Positions 26,334 through 34,934 of a stretch of 57,558 nt of DNA are shown piece by piece (positions within the stretch are counted from its first letter, which is position 1; each line of letters begins with the position of its first letter). The position numbers and the translations under genes are program-made. The stretch comes from a virus, in the IMG/VR virus record IMGVR_UViG_3300035670_009774, positions 1 to 57,558 of that record; one strand, 5' to 3'. The notes beneath the pieces are model-generated. The model ran no database searches. It was not told where the DNA came from and saw only the letters and a list, made by a program, of their open reading frames with translations.

Positions 26334-26864
26334 ATGAAATATAAAGACGAATTAATTAGAGCAATGGAATATCTGGCAACCAAACCAGATACCGTATTTA
26401 TGGGACAAGCTATTGGAATGAGTGGTCATGCCATTTCAAATACAGTAGCTACAGTTTCCCAAGATAAACGAGTTGAACTTCCTGTATTTGAAGAAACACA
26501 AATGGGAATAGCTACAGGAATGGCTATGACTGGTTGGGTACCTGTTACAGCATATCCTCGTTTTGACTTCTTTATTTTATCACTTAATCAATTAGTTAAC
26601 CATCTTGATAAAATGAAAGATATGTCTAAAGGTGAAATGAATCCTAAAGTTATTATTCGTGTAGCTGTAGGTTCTAAAGTACCTTTTAGTGCTGGTCCTC
26701 AACATACTCAAAACCATACCGAAGCAATGCGTAAAATGCTTACCGAAGTAGAAGTAATTGAATTAATAGAACCAGAAGAAATTTTCCCAGCATTTGAAAA
26801 AGCTTATAATAGTGACAAATCATTTTTAATTATTGAACATAGCGAATTTTATGGCAGCAAATAA
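26334..26864 (+). CDS. Thiamine-diphosphate enzyme, beta (pyrimidine-domain) subunit
   Basis: 176 aa from ATG at 26334; a start 33 bp earlier would overlap the alpha gene. It is a Transket_pyr domain: VELPVFEETQMGIATGMAMTG carries the Glu that activates the TPP aminopyrimidine, and PRFDFFILSLNQLVNHLDKM follows. The C-terminal transketolase domain found in E1-beta is absent, so this is a minimal subunit. It overlaps the aminotransferase-fold gene by 14 bp, tying the three into one unit. Confidence 0.8.
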   Translation: MKYKDELIRAMEYLATKPDTVFMGQAIGMSGHAISNTVATVSQDKRVELPVFEETQMGIATGMAMTGWVPVTAYPRFDFFILSLNQLVNHLDKMKDMSKGEMNPKVIIRVAVGSKVPFSAGPQHTQNHTEAMRKMLTEVEVIELIEPEEIFPAFEKAYNSDKSFLIIEHSEFYGSK

Positions 26865-28023
26865 TTATACTTGGCCTCTCATTAATGATAACATTACTAA
26901 AAGTGATAGAGAAATTTTAGCGGATTTTTGTATAAATGGTGAACGTTTTACAAATGGTCCTAAAGTAAAAGAATTTGAAAAAATTTGGTCAGAATGGCTA
27001 GGAGTTAAACATTCCGTAATGGTTAATTCAGGAGCATCTGCTAATTTTATTTCCATAGCAATGGTTAAAGAGTTAGTTGGTATTGGAGAAGTAATCGTTC
27101 CCCCAATTGGTTGGGTTTCAGATATATCTTCAGTAGCTCAGTTAGGTATGACTCCTGTATTTGTGGATGTTTCAATAAATGATTTTAATATCACTTTTGA
27201 AAATATAAAAAATGCTGTTACCCCAAACACAAAAGCTATTGTATTAGTTCATACATTAGGTTTTAATGGTATTAGTGATGAATTAATCCAATTTGCTAAA
27301 GAACGTAATATTATCTTAATTGAAGATTGTTGTGAAGCTCATGGAGCTACTTATAAAGATAAAAAAGTCGGTTCATTTGGTGATATTTCATTATTTTCAT
27401 TTTATTTTGGACATCATATTACTACTATTGAGGGTGGTACGGTTTGTGTAAATGATGATAAATTATATGATTTAGCTAAGTTGTTCCGTTCGCATGGCAT
27501 GACTAGAGAGGCATCACAAGAATTACAACGTGATTATCAATTAATGTGTCCGGATTTGAATCCATTGTTTACATTCGCTGTAGCTGGGTTTAATATGCGA
27601 AGTAGCGAATTAAATGCGGTACTAGGTATTGAGCAAATGAAACGCATTGATAACAATGTAAAACGTAGAACCGAAAATTTACATATTTGGTTAAATAACC
27701 TAGATTCTACCAAATTTATTACAGGTTTTAAAACATCCGGAAGTAGTAATTTTGCTTTACCTCTTGTAATGCAAGGAAATACTCGTGATAAACTTAAAGA
27801 TGTTTGTTCTATCTTAGAAAATGAAGGTGTAGAATATCGTTTAGGTACAGCTGGTGGTGGTAACCAAGCTCGTCAACCTTATTTGAAAAAATTTAACTAT
27901 AGAATAAATGGAACATTAGCTCAAGCTGATTATATTCATGATAATGCTCTTTATATTGGTAATCATACTGATTTAAATGAAGAACAAATTGTTAATCTTT
28001 GTAAAAAAATAAATAATGTTTAA
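26851..28023 (+). CDS. ColD/E1-type PLP-dependent sugar 3-dehydrase (DegT fold)
   Basis: 390 aa from ATG at 26851 (a TTG at 26833 is less likely). The DegT/DnrJ/EryC1 fold is clear: MVNSGASANFISIAM, IEDCCEAHGATYKDKKVGSFGD. The residue that is normally the PLP-linking lysine in SFYxxK is H188 in SFYFGHHITTIEGG. This His is the hallmark of GDP-4-keto-6-deoxymannose 3-dehydratase (ColD) and CDP-sugar E1 (RfbH), which remove the C-3 hydroxyl instead of transaminating. GDP-mannose 4,6-dehydratase at 30614 would provide the GDP-4-keto-6-deoxymannose substrate. Expected product: a 3,6-dideoxy-4-keto sugar. Confidence 0.87.
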   Translation: MAANNYTWPLINDNITKSDREILADFCINGERFTNGPKVKEFEKIWSEWLGVKHSVMVNSGASANFISIAMVKELVGIGEVIVPPIGWVSDISSVAQLGMTPVFVDVSINDFNITFENIKNAVTPNTKAIVLVHTLGFNGISDELIQFAKERNIILIEDCCEAHGATYKDKKVGSFGDISLFSFYFGHHITTIEGGTVCVNDDKLYDLAKLFRSHGMTREASQELQRDYQLMCPDLNPLFTFAVAGFNMRSSELNAVLGIEQMKRIDNNVKRRTENLHIWLNNLDSTKFITGFKTSGSSNFALPLVMQGNTRDKLKDVCSILENEGVEYRLGTAGGGNQARQPYLKKFNYRINGTLAQADYIHDNALYIGNHTDLNEEQIVNLCKKINNV

Positions 28024-28987
28024 AAATCAAAAAGTTTTAGTTACTGGTGGTGGTGGAATGATAGGACGTTCATTAGTAAAATTCCTATTAGAAAAAGGAG
28101 CACTAGTTACAATAGCCGATTTAACAGTCCCTACAGATCTTCCTAAAGGTGTTGAATTTATTAAAGTAGATTTACGTTACTTTGATCAATGTGAAAATAT
28201 CTGTAATGGAATGGATTATGTATTTAATCTTGTTGGCGTTAAAGGATCTCCTAAAATGTGCGCTGAACAACCTGCTGACTTTATGGTTCCTATGCTCCAA
28301 TTTAATACTAATATGATGGAAGCAGCACGTCGAGCTAATGTAAAATGGTATCTTTATACGAGTTCAGTAGGTGTTTATGCTCCTGCTGAAGTGTTTGTAG
28401 AAGATAGTGTATGGTCAACAGTTCCATCACCAAATGATCGTTTTGCTGGTTGGGCTAAGCGTATGGGAGAATTACAGGCCGAAGCATATTCAATTCAATA
28501 TGGTTGGGATAAAGTATCAATTGTAAGACCAGCTAATGTATATGGTGATTATGATAATTTTAATCCTGCTAACGCAATGGTAGTACCTTCACTTATTCGT
28601 AAAGCACAAGAAAATGATGTACTTGAAGTTTGGGGTGATGGTTCTACAATTCGTGATTTTATTCATGCTGATGATGTTGCTTTAGGTATGTTATTTACTG
28701 TTGAAAATTCAATCACCCAACCAATCAATTTAGGTTCAGGTAAAGGATATTCAATTAAAGAAGTAGTAGATATGGTTGTTAAACACTCAGGTAAAAATCT
28801 TGAAGTAAAATGGTTAACAGATAAACCAGGTGGGGATGCTATTCGTTTATTTGATATGACACGAGCCAAATCTTACGGATTTGATATTTCAGTTTCTTTA
28901 GATGAAGGAATTAAAAATACTACAGAATGGTTCTTAAATAATAAAGAAATTTTAGATAAACGTTATAACGCTTTTGTACATCATTAA
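28016..28987 (+). CDS. NAD-dependent epimerase/reductase (extended SDR) with altered catalytic site
   Basis: 323 aa. The cofactor motif is VTGGGGMIGRSLVKFL, TSSVGVYAP supplies the active-site Ser region, and RFAGWAKRMGELQAEAY is where YxxxK belongs. The Lys is kept, but the position four residues before it is Ala, with a Phe one residue further. Fold and C-terminal RDFIHADDVALGM are typical of GDP-sugar epimerase/reductases. It may use another base or act mainly as a reductase. Confidence 0.8.
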   Translation: MFKNQKVLVTGGGGMIGRSLVKFLLEKGALVTIADLTVPTDLPKGVEFIKVDLRYFDQCENICNGMDYVFNLVGVKGSPKMCAEQPADFMVPMLQFNTNMMEAARRANVKWYLYTSSVGVYAPAEVFVEDSVWSTVPSPNDRFAGWAKRMGELQAEAYSIQYGWDKVSIVRPANVYGDYDNFNPANAMVVPSLIRKAQENDVLEVWGDGSTIRDFIHADDVALGMLFTVENSITQPINLGSGKGYSIKEVVDMVVKHSGKNLEVKWLTDKPGGDAIRLFDMTRAKSYGFDISVSLDEGIKNTTEWFLNNKEILDKRYNAFVHH

Positions 28988-29673
28988 TGGCACGATTTTT
29001 AGTAACTGGAGTTAATAGTGGGTTGGGTAAATATTTGTATGAAAATTTACCTAACTCATTAGGATTAAATAGAGACAATTTTAATCTTATTAAAAACGAA
29101 GAGTATGATACTATAATCCATTGTGCTTTTAATAAAGAAAATATTATTACTGACTATGAAAAGTATTTAGATGATAATATTTTTCTTACTCAACGTCTTA
29201 AAAAATTAAATTATAAAAATTTTGTATACATTTCAACAGTAGATGTTTATCAAGAAAATCCTTCAATGTATTCTCATTTTAAAAGATTTTCGGAAACATT
29301 ATTAGATGAAAATGATTTAATTTTAAGATGTCCTATGATGTTGGGAAATACTATGAAACCTAATCATGCTACAAAATTAATATCTAATATTGATTCGTTA
29401 GGATTATCAAAAGACTCTACATTTAATTATATTTTAATGGATGATTTAATTGAGTTTTTTAGTAGTAAAGATTATAAACAACATAACGGAATTATCGACT
29501 TTGTATCTAATGGTTTGGTAAGATTAGAAGAAGTAAAAAAATATTTTAACTCAACTACAAAATTGGGTGAATATACTTACCAAAATAATGTGGAATATCC
29601 AAACCCTATATTTAAATTAGATGAAAAGTATAATAAGTCATCATTTGACAAACTAAAACAATATTTTAAATGA
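28987..29673 (+). CDS. Short SDR nucleotide-sugar reductase-like protein
   Basis: 228 aa. FLVTGVNSGLGKYLYENL is a Rossmann start, YISTVDVYQENPSMYSHFK keeps Ser and the Y-x-x-x-K pair. The length is about 60-80 residues below typical SDR sugar enzymes. It resembles RmlD-type 4-ketoreductases in layout. TAATG overlap with the preceding gene and 4-bp overlap with the next show a single unit. A role in reducing the branched 4-keto product is inference. Confidence 0.72.
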   Translation: MARFLVTGVNSGLGKYLYENLPNSLGLNRDNFNLIKNEEYDTIIHCAFNKENIITDYEKYLDDNIFLTQRLKKLNYKNFVYISTVDVYQENPSMYSHFKRFSETLLDENDLILRCPMMLGNTMKPNHATKLISNIDSLGLSKDSTFNYILMDDLIEFFSSKDYKQHNGIIDFVSNGLVRLEEVKKYFNSTTKLGEYTYQNNVEYPNPIFKLDEKYNKSSFDKLKQYFK

Positions 29674-30617
29674 AACGTATATTAATTTGTGGAGCAACCG
29701 GTTTTATTGGTAGGAACTTGTTGGATTTTTATCACCAAAAAGGTAATTATAATATTAGAGCAGTTCATTTCAATCGCCCTGCAATCGAAGGATATTATGG
29801 AGTTGAATGGATTAAAGCTGATTTGCGTAATCCTGAAACAGTAAAACAGGTGTTACAAGATGTAGATATTGTTTTACAATTTGCAGCAACAACCTCAGGA
29901 GCTAAGGATATTATGACTCGTCCTTATATTCATGTTACAGATAATGCTGTGATGAATAGTTTATTGTTACGTGAATGTTATGAACAAAGTATCGAACATT
30001 TTGTATTCCCTAGTTGTACAGTAATGTATCAACCCTCTTCATGTGCTTTAGCAGAATGTGATTTTAATGGAGATGAAGAATTATTCCCAACATATTTTGG
30101 TGTAGGTAATACTAAAGTTTACATTGAAAAGATGTGTGAATTTTTTTCACGTTTAGGAAAAACCAAACATACTGTAATGAGACATTCAAATATGTATGGA
30201 CCTTATGATAAGTATGATTTAGAACGTTCTCATATGTTTGGAGCTACTATTACAAAAGTAATGACATCTGAAGATGGTAAAGTTAATGTTTGGGGAACTG
30301 GTGAAGAATCTAGAGATTTACTTTATGTAGAAGATTTAGTCAATTTTGTTGATGCTGCTATTGAAAAACAAACCACTCCTTATGAATTATTTAATGTTGG
30401 TGTCGGTAAAGCTATTAGTGTTAAAGATGTAGTCAATAAAATTATTACCCACTCAGGACGTGATTTAGAAGTAGTTCATGACTTATCTAAACCAACAATC
30501 CCTACTTCATTATTTCTAGATTGTACTAAAGCTAAAGAAATGTTAGCTTGGGAAGCTAAAACAGATTTAGATACGGGAATTATTAAAACATTAAATTGGT
30601 ATAAAGAAAACATATGA
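29670..30617 (+). CDS. GDP-L-fucose synthase-like SDR
   Basis: 315 aa. ILICGATGFIGRNLLDF is the NADPH site; FPSCTVMYQ, then TYFGVGNTKVYIEKMCEF takes the place of the usual Ser and YxxxK segments, and RHSNMYGPYDKYDLERSHM is the substrate loop seen in GDP-fucose synthase (Fcl). LLYVEDLVNFVDAAI completes the family pattern. Fcl enzymes epimerise and reduce GDP-4-keto-6-deoxymannose. The Tyr spacing is unusual, so the exact reaction is open. Confidence 0.78.
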   Translation: MKRILICGATGFIGRNLLDFYHQKGNYNIRAVHFNRPAIEGYYGVEWIKADLRNPETVKQVLQDVDIVLQFAATTSGAKDIMTRPYIHVTDNAVMNSLLLRECYEQSIEHFVFPSCTVMYQPSSCALAECDFNGDEELFPTYFGVGNTKVYIEKMCEFFSRLGKTKHTVMRHSNMYGPYDKYDLERSHMFGATITKVMTSEDGKVNVWGTGEESRDLLYVEDLVNFVDAAIEKQTTPYELFNVGVGKAISVKDVVNKIITHSGRDLEVVHDLSKPTIPTSLFLDCTKAKEMLAWEAKTDLDTGIIKTLNWYKENI

Positions 30618-31624
30618 TTAACGCTTTTATTACAGGTATTACAGGAATGGTCGGTTCACATTTAACCGACTTTCTTTTAGAAAACACAGATTGGAAAATT
30701 TATGGTTTAGCTAGATGGAATGATTCCCTAGAAAATATAGAACACTTATCAGAAGAAATTAATAAAAAAGAACGTATTGAACTTATTTATGGGGATTTAA
30801 ATGACTTAGCTTCTCTTATTACAGCTGTTAATAAATCAAAACCAGACTATATATTTCATTTAGCGGCTCAATCTTATCCACAAACAAGTTTTGATGCGCC
30901 TATAGAAACGCTTCAAACTAATATATTGGGAACGGCTAATTTATTAGAGGCATTGCGTAAATCCAATTATAGAAACGCTATAACGCATGTGTGTGCATCA
31001 AGTGAAGTATTTGGTCGTGTTCCTAAAGAAAAACTTCCTATTAATGAAGAATGTTCTTTCCACCCAGCGTCACCTTATGCTATTTCTAAAGTAGGTACTG
31101 ATTTGGTAGGTCGTTATTATGCTGAAGCTTATGGAATGACTATTATGACTACTCGTATGTTTACACATACTGGTCCTAGAAGAGGTGATGTGTTTTCGGA
31201 ATCAACATTTGCTAAACAGATAGCTATGATTGAAGCAGGTTTACAAGAACCTAAAATTTATGTAGGTAATTTAGATTCACTTAGAACTTATGCTGATGTA
31301 AGAGATGCTGTAAAAGCATATTATATGTTAGTTACTAATAATCCAACATCCGGTGAATATTATAATATTGGTGGTACTTATACTTGTAAAATTGAAGAGA
31401 TGCTTAATTATCTAATTAATCAATCAACAGTCAAAAACATTGAAATCATAACAGACCCAGAACGTCTAAGACCTATCGATGCTGATTTACAAATCCCCGA
31501 TACTACTAAATTTCAAAACCATACTGGTTGGAAACCAGAATATACCTTTGAACAAACTATGAATGATCTCTTGCAATATTGGAGAGACAGAGTTAATTCA
31601 GGACGTAAATTTTTAAGACGATGA
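30614..31624 (+). CDS. gmd: GDP-mannose 4,6-dehydratase
   Basis: 336 aa. TGITGMVGSHLTDFLL is the cofactor site. The GMD-type signatures follow: YGDLNDLASL, HLAAQSYPQTSFDAP, CASSEVFGRVP, SPYAISKVGTDL with catalytic Y and K, and RMFTHTGPRRGDVFSES. It converts GDP-D-mannose to GDP-4-keto-6-deoxy-D-mannose, the entry point for fucose, rhamnose, perosamine and colitose. It therefore probably feeds the ColD-like enzyme and SDRs of this locus. Confidence 0.88.
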   Translation: MINAFITGITGMVGSHLTDFLLENTDWKIYGLARWNDSLENIEHLSEEINKKERIELIYGDLNDLASLITAVNKSKPDYIFHLAAQSYPQTSFDAPIETLQTNILGTANLLEALRKSNYRNAITHVCASSEVFGRVPKEKLPINEECSFHPASPYAISKVGTDLVGRYYAEAYGMTIMTTRMFTHTGPRRGDVFSESTFAKQIAMIEAGLQEPKIYVGNLDSLRTYADVRDAVKAYYMLVTNNPTSGEYYNIGGTYTCKIEEMLNYLINQSTVKNIEIITDPERLRPIDADLQIPDTTKFQNHTGWKPEYTFEQTMNDLLQYWRDRVNSGRKFLRR

Positions 31625-32352
31625 AAATATTAGTTATAGGAGATAGTTGTGTAGATATCTTTAGATATGGTAAAGTAGAAAGAATAGCCCCTGAAGCTCC
31701 AGTCCCTATTATAGTACCTGAAAGAGAAACCTCCAATCCAGGAATGGCAGGAAATGTAGTAGCTAATTTAAAAGCATTAGGAGCTGAAGTAGATTTTATT
31801 ACTAATAAAACTGAAATTCGTAAAATAAGATATGTTTGTTCTAAATACAATCATTTACTTTTACGAGTAGATGAAAATGATACTTGTGAAAAAATAGATA
31901 TAGTTCCCTTTAAAACAGAAATTTATAATGCTGTTATCATTTCAGATTACTGTAAAGGATTTTTAACTGAAGAAGATATAGAAAACATTTCCAAAAGTTT
32001 TGATTGTCCTATATTTTTGGATACTAAAAAAATATTAGGTAATTGGGCTCATAATATTGATTTTATTAAAATTAACTATCATGAGTATGAAAGGAATAAA
32101 GAAATATTAAAAAATGATCTTATTCTTAACAATAAAACAATTGTAACTAGAGGTAAATATGGTTGTGATTACCAAACTAAAAATTACCCTACAGTTGATG
32201 TCCCTGTAAAAGACGTTTCAGGAGCAGGTGATACCTTCCTTTCAGGTTTAGTAATAGAATATGCTCGTTCTAAAGATATAGATAAAGCAATTCAATTTGC
32301 TCAAGAATGTACAACAATAGTAATTCAAAAATCAGGAGTATCAACAATATGA
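31621..32352 (+). CDS. PfkB-family sugar kinase (HldE/RfaE kinase-like)
   Basis: 243 aa, shorter than HldE kinase domains (about 310). GDSCVDIFRYGKVERIAPEAP and GMAGNVVANLKALGAEV match the N-terminal substrate-binding lid of heptose-7-phosphate kinase, and DVSGAGDTFLSGLV holds the catalytic Asp of PfkB enzymes. The missing residues lie in the middle. A D-glycero-heptose phosphate or another sugar phosphate may be its substrate. Overlaps the next gene by 4 bp. Confidence 0.8.
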   Translation: MKILVIGDSCVDIFRYGKVERIAPEAPVPIIVPERETSNPGMAGNVVANLKALGAEVDFITNKTEIRKIRYVCSKYNHLLLRVDENDTCEKIDIVPFKTEIYNAVIISDYCKGFLTEEDIENISKSFDCPIFLDTKKILGNWAHNIDFIKINYHEYERNKEILKNDLILNNKTIVTRGKYGCDYQTKNYPTVDVPVKDVSGAGDTFLSGLVIEYARSKDIDKAIQFAQECTTIVIQKSGVSTI

Positions 32353-33203
32353 AAACAGCAGCTTTATTGTATGTAAGAAATGATGGGTATAAAGAAGATG
32401 AACGTGTCTTAGTATGTTTAAAATCAATGCTTGATACTTTTGATGAAGTTTTTCTTTTAGATTGGAATTCACCTGAGGGAAAAAATCCATTATTATGGGA
32501 TATTGAGGATAAACTTCCAAAAACAGGTAAACTTAAACATATGGTTATTCCTCCAAATGTTGCTAAGATGTTAACTAACTATGATCCTAAAGCTCAAGTA
32601 TGTACTCAAGTAATTTCATCTAATTTAATGTTAAGACGATGTGATGCTGATTGGATTGTTGCTACAACTATTGATATTATAGCTCCTAATAAAGATAAAT
32701 TCCATGAATTTTTATCAAAAGCAGATAAAAATACTTTTTATACAGTATCTAGAAGAGATTTTGAAATTCAAGATCTTGAAAAACATGGATTTGAAAATTG
32801 GAAATCATATAGAGATATTTTAGATTCTACTTCCCAAGAACGTAGACTCCCAGCTATGGTTACACCTAATGACCATTATAGTTTAATAAATTGCTGTGGG
32901 GATTTTCAATTAGCTCATAGAGATTTATGGAATGATATTAAAGGATTCGAAGAAAAAATGCTTTATGCTTGTTTTCAAGATACTAATGTGCAAAAAAAGG
33001 CAATATTAAAAGGTTATAATTTAGAAGCTATTTATGATTTACCACTATACCACATGTCCCATAAAGGAATGGGAAATGATGGTAGTTCACCCTCAAAGCA
33101 AACCTATAATGATGCTTGGGAATGGATTGAATGGTTTGAAGAATCAAAAAATCCAAACAATTGGGGATTCTCAGATATTGATATTGAATATGAAACTTTG
33201 TAA
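32349..33203 (+). CDS. Putative GT-A glycosyltransferase
   Basis: 284 aa from the ATG at 32349, in ATGA overlap with the kinase stop; a start 42 bp upstream is rejected. AALLYVRNDGYKEDERVLVC with DEVFLLDWNS and DWIVATTIDIIAPN (about 98-111) form a GT2-like donor site with a D-x-D. NDHYSLINCCGDFQLAHRDL and GFEEKMLYACFQDTN are typical acceptor-side segments. It ends the glycan locus. Confidence 0.62.
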   Translation: MKTAALLYVRNDGYKEDERVLVCLKSMLDTFDEVFLLDWNSPEGKNPLLWDIEDKLPKTGKLKHMVIPPNVAKMLTNYDPKAQVCTQVISSNLMLRRCDADWIVATTIDIIAPNKDKFHEFLSKADKNTFYTVSRRDFEIQDLEKHGFENWKSYRDILDSTSQERRLPAMVTPNDHYSLINCCGDFQLAHRDLWNDIKGFEEKMLYACFQDTNVQKKAILKGYNLEAIYDLPLYHMSHKGMGNDGSSPSKQTYNDAWEWIEWFEESKNPNNWGFSDIDIEYETL

Positions 33204-33208
33204 ATAAG

Positions 33209-33240
33209 TTTGGAAACTCAAATAATTATTATTAAATTTA
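33209..33240 (+). promoter_or_regulatory. Promoter for the small-gene block after the glycan locus
   Basis: TTTG (33209-33212), a 20-bp gap, then TAAATTTA (33233-33240), 7 bp before the ATG at 33248. The spacer TTGGAAACTCAAATAATT differs by one base from 25668-25685. Confidence 0.6.
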
Positions 33241-33247
33241 CAATAAG

Positions 33248-33406
33248 ATGGTATTTGGATATTATTCACGAACAGATAAAACAGAAGAAATTGTTAATAA
33301 AACAGTAGGATTTTCACGTTTACAAGCCGCTAAACATTTTGCCGCTCGTAAACAGTTAGATATTAAAACGTTTCTAAAACTATATGCTGTAAAAACAATA
33401 GTATGA
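33248..33406 (+). CDS. Small protein of unknown function
   Basis: 52 aa, read directly from the sequence (MVFGYYSRTDKTEEIVNK start). It follows a promoter by 7 bp and overlaps the next gene by 4 bp (ATGA), both signs of a real gene. Helix-forming and basic (SRLQAAKHFAARKQLDIKTF), with an Ala/Lys-rich middle. Possibly a small DNA-binding peptide. Confidence 0.6.
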   Translation: MVFGYYSRTDKTEEIVNKTVGFSRLQAAKHFAARKQLDIKTFLKLYAVKTIV

Positions 33407-33774
33407 ATCCTTTCGGTAAAAATTTAAACATAAAAAAACGTAATCCTGAATATACTGAAAAGGAAATATTCTTAGATATTGTTTTAACGGTTGATGAGTG
33501 TTGGAAACGAACTCGCCATATGGAGGAAGAAATGGAAATGGGAATGTCTTCATATGAAGAACCATTTTATTTAGTTATCGAAAATCTAGTATTTTTACAT
33601 TATGGTGAGTGGAAAGGACATATAATTTTGTGGTGGTTGTTTGAACGTTTTAGTGAAGAAGGTGAATTATTACCTATTACTCTTAATGATGATGATGAAC
33701 AAACCTCAGAAGACATTTTAATAAAAGACCCAGAGGAACTTTGGGCATTAATTAAAAAAATTGAATTAAAATAA
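33403..33774 (+). CDS. Acidic protein of unknown function
   Basis: 123 aa. Helical N-terminal half (EKEIFLDIVLTVDECWKRTR) with a Glu/Met-rich patch, then an aromatic segment YGEWKGHIILWWLFERFSE and an acidic tail (DDDEQTSED). No catalytic motif. The short helical/acidic make-up resembles phage host-interaction proteins, but there is no specific match. Confidence 0.65.
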   Translation: MNPFGKNLNIKKRNPEYTEKEIFLDIVLTVDECWKRTRHMEEEMEMGMSSYEEPFYLVIENLVFLHYGEWKGHIILWWLFERFSEEGELLPITLNDDDEQTSEDILIKDPEELWALIKKIELK

Positions 33775-33789
33775 AAGTTGTAGATAATT

Positions 33790-34104
33790 ATGGTTATGGC
33801 AAAGTATTGTATTGGATGTGGTGAACAAATTCACCCAAAGCGTGTAGAAATTCTTCCAAACACAAAAACATGTGTAGGATGTTCAACAACAGGAGCAAAA
33901 CGAGGTATTCCTGTTTTACATGGTAATGTTGATAAAGATGACACTTGGGTAGATATGGTGTTTATGGAAGCAGACGAATATGAAAGCTACATGGAACAAG
34001 AAGGAAAATTAAAACGTATTGTATCTAATGCTCCTAAAGCCGAATATCAGAATTATGATACTGATGTTGAAGAATCAACTCATCCAACATTTGAAGAAGA
34101 GTAA
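33790..34104 (+). CDS. DksA/TraR-type zinc-finger protein
   Basis: 104 aa. CIGCGEQIHPKRVEILPNTKTCVGC is a four-cysteine zinc finger of the DksA C4 type (CxxC, 18-residue gap, CxxC) including the PxR and LPxT positions. DksA-like proteins bind RNA polymerase through the secondary channel. The helical coiled-coil arm of DksA is missing, so this is a finger-only form with an acidic tail. ATG at 33796 is an alternative start. Confidence 0.7.
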   Translation: MVMAKYCIGCGEQIHPKRVEILPNTKTCVGCSTTGAKRGIPVLHGNVDKDDTWVDMVFMEADEYESYMEQEGKLKRIVSNAPKAEYQNYDTDVEESTHPTFEEE

Positions 34105-34748
34105 TGCCTAAAGCTAAACCACTAGGAAAAGAACTTATTTTAGCTGCTATGGCTAAAACTAAATCAAATAAGGCCGCTGCTCGTTATTTGAATTGTTCTT
34201 ATATCCATTACAAAATGTGGGCTAAAAGATATGACGCTACTGAACCTGGGTATCCTGATTTATTTGAACAACATAAAAACCAATCTGGTAAAGGTATCCC
34301 TAAATTTTTAAGTAATGGTAATCCAAGAAAGGATTTTGCATTACTTGATTTAATTGAAGGTAGAATTGATCCATCTTCATTTAATCCTAATAAAATCAAA
34401 TATAGATTGTTACAAGAGGGTTATATGAAGGAGGAATGTTATTCGTGTGGATTCCATGAGCATCGCTTACTAGACTATAAAATGCCGCTTTTAATGCATT
34501 TTAAAGACGGAAACAAACAACACTACCGTCTTGAAAATCTAGAAATGTTATGTTACAATTGTTATTTTCTCCAAATTGGAGACATATTTAGTGATAAACA
34601 ACTTGAAGGTTTAGAAGAACATTTAATCAAAAATGAATCTAAAGTTGATTGGGAAGTAGATGATTATACTCAACAACGTTTAAGAGAATTAGGATTATAT
34701 GACCCCAAACCAGTTGATGATGGTAGTGAATTTGTATCAAGATTATGA
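34104..34748 (+). CDS. HNH-like zinc protein with N-terminal helix-turn-helix
   Basis: 214 aa. The N-terminus (ELILAAMAKTKSNKAAARYL, about 9-28) looks like a helix-turn-helix. A C-terminal HNH-type zinc site has CYSCGF and, 39 residues on, CYNCYF, with LMHFKDGNKQHYRLENLEML between. The first catalytic His pair of HNH is reduced to a single His (MHF), so cleavage activity is uncertain. It may be a homing-type endonuclease or a DNA-binding regulator. Confidence 0.7.
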   Translation: MPKAKPLGKELILAAMAKTKSNKAAARYLNCSYIHYKMWAKRYDATEPGYPDLFEQHKNQSGKGIPKFLSNGNPRKDFALLDLIEGRIDPSSFNPNKIKYRLLQEGYMKEECYSCGFHEHRLLDYKMPLLMHFKDGNKQHYRLENLEMLCYNCYFLQIGDIFSDKQLEGLEEHLIKNESKVDWEVDDYTQQRLRELGLYDPKPVDDGSEFVSRL

Positions 34749-34933
34749 GTAAAAAACGAGTACCATTATTAAAAAAAGGCAAGCATAAAAAACATGATGC
34801 TATTGTAAATGATTTTGATAATCAAAAAACAAAACATCTTGAAAAACTTGCTACTAAAATGCTTAAAGATCAAGATAAAATAGATCAACTAAAATCAAAA
34901 AACATTAATACAGACTTTTTAAATTTATTTTAA
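34745..34933 (+). CDS. Small basic protein of unknown function
   Basis: 62 aa, ATGA overlap with the HNH-like gene. Lys-rich N-terminus (MSKKRVPLLKKGKHKKHDAI), then a helical region with Asp/Lys alternation. Likely nucleic-acid binding by charge; no family recognised. Confidence 0.6.
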   Translation: MSKKRVPLLKKGKHKKHDAIVNDFDNQKTKHLEKLATKMLKDQDKIDQLKSKNINTDFLNLF

Positions 34934-34934
34934 T

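Noticed and set aside
25703-26864. Frameshifted single thiamine-diphosphate enzyme
   Set aside because: Each half has its own ATG and stop and covers a complete domain. Separate alpha and beta subunits are normal in this superfamily.
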